A stretch of 19,953 nt of DNA from JBCCTX01 sp964468435 (GTDB lineage Bacteria > Bacteroidota > Bacteroidia > J057), in NCBI GenBank assembly GCA_964468435.1, contig CAYXVE010000076.1, forward strand, positions 1 to 19,953, written 5' to 3'. Under the pieces are notes generated by a model that worked only from the letters and a program-made list of their open reading frames with translations, was not told the origin of the DNA and did not search any database. Both the position numbers and the translations under genes were made by a program. How positions within the stretch are numbered: position 1 is the first letter of the stretch; each line of letters opens with the position of its first letter. Below, piece after piece: positions 8,601-14,574 of the stretch.

Positions 8601-10917
8601 CCTCAATCTCCAATTGAACTTTTTCGAGTTGTTCAATGATTGGAAAGGGTAAATCTGTACATTCGGGGTCGTCAAGGCCGCTAATTTGAATTTTGGGGAC
8701 CTGGCGATAGGTAAAGGTTAACAAAGTATCGCGCTCAGTCAAATCAATCTCTTGCCTGGCCAAAAAACCTACCACTTCTCCTTCATCTAACTCTGAATCG
8801 GGGCTAAGATCGATAGATAGCACCTCCACGTCATATCTTCTCGCAGGCAGTTCGATCTCGAAATAGCCCGAGTCAGGGCTAGTAGTGATCGTTGTGTCAA
8901 GACACTCATCTGGACTCAAAAAGCGTACCTGAGCCTGCCCAATGAATTGCTCGCAACCTGCACGTACATAACCTGAAACCATTCTGAGCGTGGTATCTTC
9001 GAACAGAATTCCGGCAAAATCTGAGTCTACCTGTAAAATGACCTCTGCCGGATCGAAGGTATGATCAGCAAGGCGAGGCTGAATTAAAAAAGTACCTGCC
9101 TGAGGAATAGAAATGACAAAATTACCCTCTGCATCGGTCTTATCGCCTAGAAACTGACCATTGATGAGTATCTCCACATTCCCTCCGGGACATGTCGTTC
9201 CCTCTCCGGGTTGTACTACAAGACCGGAGATGATAAACGATGTAGTATCGGTGAAATTGACATTGCGTTCAATGGAGATTTGCGGAGTGAGGGAACGCGA
9301 GCGAAATTCCGGATCAAATCCATGTCCAGATTTACTGGGTTCAATCATAAAGAAACCCTCTTCTCCGAAATAGATCTTTTCAATGCGATAATTACCTTCA
9401 TCGTCCGTAGTATCACAATATCGGGTACCGGCAGGAAGACCGGGCAGATCATTTTCCTGAATAGCACAAACTTCTACATTCCTAACGCCGGTAATAGTAC
9501 CATCCAGGCCTCCAGGCCGGGTGGCAACGGTCCCGGTGAAAATGCCCACAGGTGGATACACCTTCAATGGCTCAGAAGTGGCAGTTTGGTCAAATGCCTC
9601 GATTTCAATCGTATAATCGTACGGACCAGATCCTGGAAAATCATCCGTTGTAAAAGACCGGGCTTCGCCCGCCAGGGTGGCAATTGTTTGGCCGTCTCGT
9701 TTTATGTAGGTGGTAATCTGGTCGTCGGGGACATCAGACAGTTTAGTCCAAAACAATTCAATCTGACCGTTTCCCGAAACCAAAAAGGAATCAAGGTTGG
9801 GCGGTTTGAGCGCTGGTGTAGAAACAGTCAATGCACCTTCAGCTTTGGCATAACCACAGGTTTGTAGGCAAATGGCATCTTTAAACCCTGAATCGTAGAA
9901 AAAATCCAAAGATACATCTTGTTGACCTGGCCCCAGTGGGACCTGAATAGTTTCATTCCAGGATGCAAAAATGTTTTCCTGTTCGAGATTAGAAACTGTA
10001 AGATCAACAGGCGCCAGCAAATTGTCGGAATCAACAGCTACCCTCCGGTTGAAAGTGAAGTTGACCCCACACAAACACAAGCCCTGCGTGGGAGGTGCTA
10101 CTGAAAAGTTTAGGGTGGCAAAATAATCACTGTTGTCATTTTGTTGGGTGAGGGATTCAATACGACCGGGAAACGCATCGGTTCTTTTTCGGATTCTTAT
10201 GCTACTCACTTCGTCAAACAAACCTCCGGGCAATACGTAGGGATTAGCTTTGAAAGCCAAACCGGGATATAGACCATCTGGATCGTTATAAGTTTGTTGT
10301 CGTCTCTGCGGATCCTGGCGATTCAGGTTCGCAGCTTCATATACTGTCACTTCAATGAGTCCTGTAACATGTACGCTTTCAAAGCAGTCATTACAGAGCA
10401 ATTGGTTAACATCCCAAACGCTGGAACCCTGATCAATACCTTCAAGACCAAGGCCATGAAAAAGTCTAAGTCTTTCGGTGCCGACATCTTGTTCTTCATC
10501 ATAGAAATAGGCTACAGGCGCATCCAGGGGTATTCTTTCTATTAATACAAAATTTGTTTTATCCTGCCATCCACCTAAAAACGGATAATTCCCTGGATAA
10601 AGGTAGGTGAACCTGCTATCTCTTTCATTGGGAGCAGATCCGTCAAAGAGCTTTACACGCATTCCCCTGGGAACTTCAACCGAGGAAATTCTATCTACTA
10701 AGAAGTCGACAGATTTTGCTTCGTCATCCGGGGGAAAGCTCAGCTTTCGGTTTCCCTTAAAATCTCCAAAATCCCAAAAAGTCACTTGATCCTTTATTTC
10801 GGTAGCTGGCCCTGGACGTATTTGGGATTGAACCTTGACACTGAACTGTAAAAGAACCAGTATAACAATGAGTATTTTTTCGTTCCTTCTAACACAAGTA
10901 CATAAATGTAGCATCAT
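5617..10917 (-). CDS. Giant secreted multidomain protein with betagamma-crystallin-like repeats, thrombospondin type 3 repeats and T9SS type A sorting domain
   Basis: A 1766-residue exported protein, probably surface-attached or released by the type IX system. Order seen: signal peptide (hydrophobic 15-28, ending VQSQ, cut near 31); betagamma-crystallin-like Greek-key repeats (about 45-245), with FWDFGDFKG, then DRISSVEVPRGMRVKLF, and later FDEVSSIRI; an Ig-like stretch to 365; an FnIII-like domain (370-455); three carboxypeptidase-regulatory-like modules (457-555, 558-640, 645-738); a further Ig-like stretch; an unrecognised Ser/Thr-rich central module (about 865-1190) ending in SGRSSCPFEPGTQPREG; Ig-like domains, one Big_5-like (1411-1517); acidic calcium-binding thrombospondin type 3 repeats (1526-1672); and a C-terminal sorting domain (about 1687-1766) with IYPNPTRDILNV and GMYLLML. 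There is no enzymatic motif, so an adhesin or structural matrix role is inferred. It lies 138 bp downstream of a sensor kinase and LytTR regulator with no terminator between, so co-transcription or control by that pair is likely. The nearby ATG codons 1 and 2 are equivalent starts. Confidence 0.9.
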   Translation of the reverse strand: MMLHLCTCVRRNEKILIVILVLLQFSVKVQSQIRPGPATEIKDQVTFWDFGDFKGNRKLSFPPDDEAKSVDFLVDRISSVEVPRGMRVKLFDGSAPNERDSRFTYLYPGNYPFLGGWQDKTNFVLIERIPLDAPVAYFYDEEQDVGTERLRLFHGLGLEGIDQGSSVWDVNQLLCNDCFESVHVTGLIEVTVYEAANLNRQDPQRRQQTYNDPDGLYPGLAFKANPYVLPGGLFDEVSSIRIRKRTDAFPGRIESLTQQNDNSDYFATLNFSVAPPTQGLCLCGVNFTFNRRVAVDSDNLLAPVDLTVSNLEQENIFASWNETIQVPLGPGQQDVSLDFFYDSGFKDAICLQTCGYAKAEGALTVSTPALKPPNLDSFLVSGNGQIELFWTKLSDVPDDQITTYIKRDGQTIATLAGEARSFTTDDFPGSGPYDYTIEIEAFDQTATSEPLKVYPPVGIFTGTVATRPGGLDGTITGVRNVEVCAIQENDLPGLPAGTRYCDTTDDEGNYRIEKIYFGEEGFFMIEPSKSGHGFDPEFRSRSLTPQISIERNVNFTDTTSFIISGLVVQPGEGTTCPGGNVEILINGQFLGDKTDAEGNFVISIPQAGTFLIQPRLADHTFDPAEVILQVDSDFAGILFEDTTLRMVSGYVRAGCEQFIGQAQVRFLSPDECLDTTITTSPDSGYFEIELPARRYDVEVLSIDLSPDSELDEGEVVGFLARQEIDLTERDTLLTFTYRQVPKIQISGLDDPECTDLPFPIIEQLEKVQLEIEVWEEVGVCPVDTGFLLINDRISVPNKQEIKIPIQNGIARYTFEATEPRIDPPYTKNLSLTADVDGRFSDEQIEVIVVGVRAREKTFATVTPELPLLILRDPPGDASSSYLQQNAILQTATSFSTLTNESNKTWANVKAGTKFEVGFGYTTEVKVWGDIGGSATVSASTRGNEEFLTSLTTGERFSTSNQEIVTGTEGDVFMGAALNMIYALADEIRFNPSSCSIEQDTTLIMGNDGFATTYIYTEDHIRNTLIPQLNQLIVLNREINPDTAVFFQNQASVWEQTLQRNEELKRKAKFVENRSFSGNAPYEAFTSSSSTEKITIEYTDVIDEEVAIQAGLEIAGVGLSGGRRYNFRMETGKSETETQTQELRTGFILNDDDQGDFFSVDIKADPVYNTPVFDLVSGRSSCPFEPGTQPREGAQLEAVDLVKTNVDPDDEAVFRLLLSNTSQSEESRIYQLKFNQASNPDGATIKVGGSEVQGPINYTIRAGEPAEATMTVERGPEAYSYPNLEFLLVSFCDTSIRNSIKLSAYFQSECSPITLRTDEVEWIVDTEDEGMQSIRIIDYEKNNLDRVIVQYASLGDNNWQNLSILQPGDLSDLPGGTDLSLDLGGLEDGQYQLRAKLTCNQGFVYSESVAGRIDRTPPGVFGQPEPSNDEYTRGQELSVTFDEPINCLFITSDNVQLRRASDNTLIPTSVGCADNKLLFRPDQDLFTQFGATYTIEVRGVEDSYGNQITEPIEWSFTIGGDTGEDNLDFDADGVLDEIDNCVLAANTTQRDMDEDDIGDACDGDIDGDGIDNQDDNAPYIANPDQADTDGNGIGDVAESNADGDQDSIPNQSDNCRTMSNPDQSDIDGDGIGDVCDDDMDGDGILNTVDNCPTLPNSLQEDADNDGIGDNCEGLEPVSTDETLTFQHFHIYPNPTRDILNVELEPLEAGTFTVELYNTTGQSVQHLEIELIPKRTTFALNVDQLPKGMYLLMLSDGSHSIGKRILVW
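5898..6342 (-). repeat. Thrombospondin type 3 calcium-binding repeat block inside the large protein
   Basis: Codons about 1526-1674 hold roughly five units of the form DxDxDGxxDxxDNC...N..Q.D.D.DG.GD.C. Examples are DIDGDGIGDVCD and DMDGDGILNTVDNCP. In DNA this appears as recurring 'ccatc(a/t)cc' and 'atc' triplet patterns. Such Asp-rich repeats bind many Ca2+ ions and form a rigid stalk before the sorting domain. One unit (NADGDQDSIPNQ) is degenerate. Confidence 0.88.
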
Positions 10918-11055
10918 CTATTGGGTTTAAGTAAGTATTTTCCTCCCGTCATTTTGAGGAGTTAAACCAAAATAGGTAGTTAGACCTAATACACTAAGTG
11001 TTATTTTCCGAAATAGGGGTATGGGTTTCCCAATAGGGAGTATCCTTTCCGAACC
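10918..11055 (-). other. Spacer between the LytTR regulator and the large secreted protein; no terminator seen
   Basis: 138 bp. The only palindrome is a short ACACT-T-AGTGT, with no T-run on the minus strand. The element TATTTTGG on the minus strand is one base off the Bacteroidetes -7 box TAnnTTTG, but no matching -33 element was found. Either read-through from the regulator or a local promoter is possible. LytTR-binding direct repeats could not be assigned by eye. Confidence 0.4.
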
Positions 11056-11799
11056 CTATATTAAGGGCATCCGTCCTAAAAATTCCTCACGGTAGGCACT
11101 ACCTATGGGAATGACCTTACTACCAATGGTGACATGGTTTTCCGATAGGGTATCCAGCTGGTTTAAGTTGACAATATAGGATCGGTGTATACGCATAAAT
11201 TGGTCGGAATGTAGTTTTTCATCCAGTGTACCAAGCGGCATAGATAGCAAAAACGCTTCATCTACTGTATGGATACGACAATAGCTGCGCTCGGCAGTGA
11301 TGTAGCACACTTCCTTGAGTAGCACCTTCACCATCGTGGTTTTATTGCGGACAAAGATACGGTCGCTAAGCAGATAGTTATCGGACCGGCCAGGGTGTTT
11401 GCGAATTGACCATATTTCTTGTGCACTCAATCTACTCAGGACCAACTCTATGGTTCGCTGGAGTTCCTGTTGCTGATAAGGTTTGGAAAGAAAAGCAAAT
11501 GGGAGCGTCTCCTTTGCACGATCAAAATGGGGTTGATCTGTGTTGGCAGTGAGATAAATAATAGGAATATCGTGACTTTGCTGGATCAGTTTAGCTGTTT
11601 CGATGCCGTCAAGTTTACCCTTAAGCCGGATGTCCAATAGTAGTATATCCGGAGGCGTTTGCTGGCAGTACTGGATCGCCTCCTCCCCCCGGGGCATTAT
11701 TCCCACTACTTCGTAGCCCATATTTTCCAGATGCATAGAAATACGGGCAGCAATGATCATTTCATCTTCTACAATGAGTACTTTAGTGGGAATAGGCAT
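11056..11799 (-). CDS. Response regulator, REC-LytTR (LytT/AgrA-type DNA-binding) family
   Basis: A 247-residue two-component response regulator. The receiver domain (about 5-125) has the acidic pair Glu11-Asp12, phospho-acceptor Asp56 in LLLDIRL, Thr84 in YLTANTD and Lys106 in SKPYQ, so phosphorylation should be functional. A linker leads to a LytTR DNA-binding domain (about 148-245) with EVCYITAERSYCRI, the MRIHRSYIVNL signature and a final GSAYREEF. Such regulators bind pairs of short direct repeats and activate exported-protein and regulatory genes. The start ATG overlaps the last 17 bp of the kinase gene on the same strand, so the two are translationally coupled partners. The 138-bp gap to the giant T9SS protein makes that gene a natural target or co-transcribed partner (inference). 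Confidence 0.93.
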   Translation of the reverse strand: MPIPTKVLIVEDEMIIAARISMHLENMGYEVVGIMPRGEEAIQYCQQTPPDILLLDIRLKGKLDGIETAKLIQQSHDIPIIYLTANTDQPHFDRAKETLPFAFLSKPYQQQELQRTIELVLSRLSAQEIWSIRKHPGRSDNYLLSDRIFVRNKTTMVKVLLKEVCYITAERSYCRIHTVDEAFLLSMPLGTLDEKLHSDQFMRIHRSYIVNLNQLDTLSENHVTIGSKVIPIGSAYREEFLGRMPLI

Positions 11800-13744
11800 G
11801 AGTCAATTGCTGTTTCTTGAGATAAAAAGATTGGATGGTGCCGTTGTTTCTACGCTCTTGGTAACTTCCCTCGAGTTGGCGCGTTAGCAGCTGAATCAGT
11901 TGCATACCAAAGCTACCTATGTTGTGCTGTATGTCCAAAGGTTTACCTACTCCGTTGTCGGCTACTTCAAAAAATAATTCTTCCTCACTGATCTCCTTGA
12001 GACTTACTCGTATGTTACCTTCCTGTCGGTCTGGAAATGCGTGTTTGATCGCATTGACCATTATTTCATTGGTCATCAGCCCAATCGGGACTGCAGTGTC
12101 GATATCCAGGACCAACCCGGGGGTGATGTTGTAGGATACAGCAATACGTCCTGTTCCCTCCAAATTTTCCAGGATACTCCTGCAAAGCGAAGACAGGTAT
12201 TCCTGCATGTCAACTTCCCCCAATTGCTCTCCCTGATACAGCTTTTGATGAATGAGTCCAATGGATAGGACCCGGTTTTGGCTATCGAGAATGGCCCGCC
12301 GGATTTGTTGGTCATTCGACTTCATAGATTGAAGCTCTAGTAGGCCAGAGATCATTTCCAGGTTGTTCTTCACGCGGTGGTGAATTTCTTTGAGCAGTAG
12401 CTCTTTTTGACGATTGCCATGATCCAACTCCTGATTGATGTCTACCATTTCAGTATTCAACTGTTGTAACTGCTGATTCTTTCCACGGATCTTTCGATAC
12501 AACAAGAAGATAGAAACCAGAAAGACCAATAAGAGTCCCGCAAGACCCAGTATAAGATACTGTATGAGCTGCTGCTCCCGTATACGGTCCTGTTGAATAC
12601 GGATGGTAGTGTCTTTCTGATCACTTTCGTATTTGATACGCAATTCATTGTTAAGTGCTGCGATGTTCTCAGTCAACCGCTTTCTTTGCGAAGCCTGTGC
12701 TTGATTGAGAAAGTAGTAAGCAGAATCGGATTGATTGATTGCTCCATAGCATTCAGCTATCCAAAATTGAGCGTTCTCTACCTCTTCTGTGTCATTTAGA
12801 TTTCGCTCTATGTGATGCTCTATAAAATCTCGTATAAAGGGGATGGCTTCCTCATGATTTCCCTGTAGACGCAACACATTTCCAATATCACCTTTCCAGC
12901 CATCTGCTTCTTCCTCCTGTTCTAAGATGTCTTTGATCACATCCCATGCATAATAAAAATCTTCCAAAGCTTTATCGTATTCTCCCAGGGCCACATAAGT
13001 TTCTCCACGCCATGATCTCGCATTGGCCATGTGAACGGTTCTTCCAGGCCCGTATTTTTCTGTAATAATGTCTACCACCTGCTGTGCTTTTTCCAGGGCG
13101 AGATCCGACCTATCCACTTTAGGGTACGTAAAAATCAATCCCAGGAGTGGCTGTATTAGGTCGCCTTCATCTTCCTTGTTGGCTTCGATCAGTTTCAGGG
13201 ACTTTTCGCCATAGATCAGAGCCTGCTCATATTCCTGAGATTCACGAAAGAGATAGTTGAGACTTGCATAAGCACCTCCCAACTCCATAGGATCTTCCAA
13301 GGATTCATAGATTCGTACCACTTCAAAAAATTGTTCTTCCGCTTCCTTATATCTACCCAAAACGACCAGGTCTTTTCCCACCCGGTCATGCGCAATCGCT
13401 ATGCGTTCCATGTTGTTGCTCTGAGTCAAGTAATCCAATGTTTTCATGTCGTGAAACAACACCGAATCAGGGTTATTGGACTTGACACTGTAGTAGTGCC
13501 ATACAGCTATCAAGTTGTGACCCGCAGCAACTTGTTCTGCTGATCCCTCATTTTGGGCACGCTCCAGTACAAATTGGGCTAATTGAAGCATTTCCTCATG
13601 GCGATTGGTTTGATTCACTGCATATACAGAATCCTCTGCTAAATGGATCAGACTATCGAGTGGAAGTTTTTGGAGAGAGACTCTTTGAGCAAATAAATGC
13701 CCGAAACCACTAAGTATCAGAAAGAGGAATAATATATTTTTCAA
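11783..13744 (-). CDS. TPR-containing sensor histidine kinase, HisKA_2 type
   Basis: A 653-residue membrane kinase. The signal peptide (residues 1-20, FGHLFAQ) exports a TPR-rich sensor region (about 45-350; for example RYKEAEEQFFEVVRIYESLE and EYEQALIYGEKSLKL), followed by a coiled region, one membrane span (about 393-416, IQYLILGLAGLLLVFLVSIF) and a cytoplasmic coiled linker. The dimerisation/phosphoacceptor domain is HisKA_2, with LLLKEIHHRVKNNLEMI and His455 the expected phosphorylation site. The HATPase_c domain has the N-box NEIMVNAIKHAF (Asn559, Asn564), G1 DNGVG (596-600) and GSFGMQL (610-616). All catalytic boxes are intact. The periplasmic TPRs probably sense a protein or peptide partner; the ligand is unknown. 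It overlaps its LytTR response regulator by 17 bp. A decayed copy of codons about 34-114 lies 803 bp upstream. Confidence 0.93.
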   Translation of the reverse strand: MKNILFLFLILSGFGHLFAQRVSLQKLPLDSLIHLAEDSVYAVNQTNRHEEMLQLAQFVLERAQNEGSAEQVAAGHNLIAVWHYYSVKSNNPDSVLFHDMKTLDYLTQSNNMERIAIAHDRVGKDLVVLGRYKEAEEQFFEVVRIYESLEDPMELGGAYASLNYLFRESQEYEQALIYGEKSLKLIEANKEDEGDLIQPLLGLIFTYPKVDRSDLALEKAQQVVDIITEKYGPGRTVHMANARSWRGETYVALGEYDKALEDFYYAWDVIKDILEQEEEADGWKGDIGNVLRLQGNHEEAIPFIRDFIEHHIERNLNDTEEVENAQFWIAECYGAINQSDSAYYFLNQAQASQRKRLTENIAALNNELRIKYESDQKDTTIRIQQDRIREQQLIQYLILGLAGLLLVFLVSIFLLYRKIRGKNQQLQQLNTEMVDINQELDHGNRQKELLLKEIHHRVKNNLEMISGLLELQSMKSNDQQIRRAILDSQNRVLSIGLIHQKLYQGEQLGEVDMQEYLSSLCRSILENLEGTGRIAVSYNITPGLVLDIDTAVPIGLMTNEIMVNAIKHAFPDRQEGNIRVSLKEISEEELFFEVADNGVGKPLDIQHNIGSFGMQLIQLLTRQLEGSYQERRNNGTIQSFYLKKQQLTHAYSH

Positions 13745-14205
13745 TCTAAAAATATTTTACACTATGTTACAGGAGAGGAGTAATAGAACAAGCTTGTGAA
13801 TCCTGGTTAATGCTTATTAGGCAGGGATTTCATATACCCATTCCTTGTAGTTCGTAAGTTAAATATAAATATATTTAATTGTAATATATTTTTTATTAAA
13901 TAAACCTAATATTTGTTAACCTCAGCAAGCTCTCTACCAGGATTTTATTAAAAAATAAGGGAAGATAAATCTGTAAAATGACTTAAAGCATGATATTCAT
14001 TTCAAATGTATAATTTAATCAGCGATGGAACTCTCGACTAGGATCAAGTCATCTTGCTCCACAGATTACAGTAGCGTTATTTTCTGTGATGAAAGTTCTG
14101 TGATGAAAGTATTGTGATAAGCTGTGAGACCTGGTACCTGTACTACCCCCCCGTGAATTTTAAGTGCACCTCCCAAGGGTACATTGTAAAGTGTGCACTA
14201 GCTAA
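13745..14205. other. Non-coding gap upstream of the kinase gene, with IS-like debris
   Basis: No ORF. 13850-13920 is very AT-rich and probably includes the kinase promoter, but no clear box was identified. The stretch 14139-14200 holds a C7 run (14146-14152) and two GTGCAC palindromes (14164-14169 and 14193-14198). GGTGCACTT-type motifs are common in the ends of IS21-like elements of this phylum, so this may be IS debris. That is recalled pattern similarity only. Confidence 0.4.
14082..14109. repeat. Perfect 14-bp tandem duplication
   Basis: TTCTGTGATGAAAG occurs twice head-to-tail (14082-14095 and 14096-14109), followed by a partial third similarity (TATTGTGATAA). It is non-coding and probably a slippage product. 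Function is unlikely. Confidence 0.7.
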
Positions 14206-14447
14206 GCGTTCCATATTGTTACTCTGAGTCAAGTAATCCAATGTTTTCATGTCGTGAAACAACACCGAATAAGAATTATTGGACTTGACACGGTAGTAGT
14301 GCCATACAGCTACCAAGTTATGACTCGCAATAATTTGTTCTGCTGAGCCCTCATGATGGGTACGTTCCAGTACGAATTGGGCTAACTAAAGCTTTTCCTG
14401 ATGGCGATTGGTTTGATTCACTGCGTATACAGAATCTTCTACCAGAA
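14206..14447 (-). pseudogene. Decayed partial duplicate of the upstream TPR kinase gene's 5' region
   Basis: This segment aligns without gaps, at a constant offset of 803 bp, to 13403-13644 inside the kinase gene (codons about 34-114). I count about 28 differences over about 242 bp, roughly 88% identity. For example, the block from GAGTCAAGTAATCCAATG through GAAACAACACCGAAT is nearly unchanged. Many changes alter the protein (NPDSV becomes NSYSV), and the codon matching Gln in EMLQLAQ has become TAG, so the copy cannot be translated through. Similarity stops abruptly at both ends. There is no signal peptide, membrane span or kinase domain left. It lies in the same orientation as the parent, so it is a direct duplication remnant of this or a paralogous kinase gene. 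Confidence 0.9.
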
Positions 14448-14515
14448 GGTATACATCATAAATAACTTAAGGTGGGTGTTGAATCGTTTAGTTAATATAG
14501 GGATCTGATGTAAAA

Positions 14516-14549
14516 GTTGGGGAAAAACCAATAAAATTGGATATATTGG
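14516..14549 (+). promoter_or_regulatory. Candidate Bacteroidetes-type promoter of the rhamnosidase gene
   Basis: GTTG (14516-14519) and TATATTGG (14542-14549) resemble the phylum's -33 TTTG and -7 TAnnTTTG boxes at 22-bp spacing, about 25 bp before the ATG. A small inverted repeat CCAAT-AAA-ATTGG (14528-14540) lies between the boxes and could be an operator. The evidence is by eye only. Confidence 0.3.
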
Positions 14550-14574
14550 AGTCAAGACGAACTACCTACTACCT

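Noticed and set aside
9211..9867. 218-codon plus-strand open frame inside the large protein gene
   Set aside because: It is antisense to a continuous, domain-rich coding sequence, shows no recognisable motif and has odd composition. It is a shadow frame.
14059..14070. CCACAGATTACA shared with the last bases of the window (19941-19952)
   Set aside because: A 12-bp exact match is expected several times by chance in 20 kb. The flanks do not match, so no repeat or att site is claimed.
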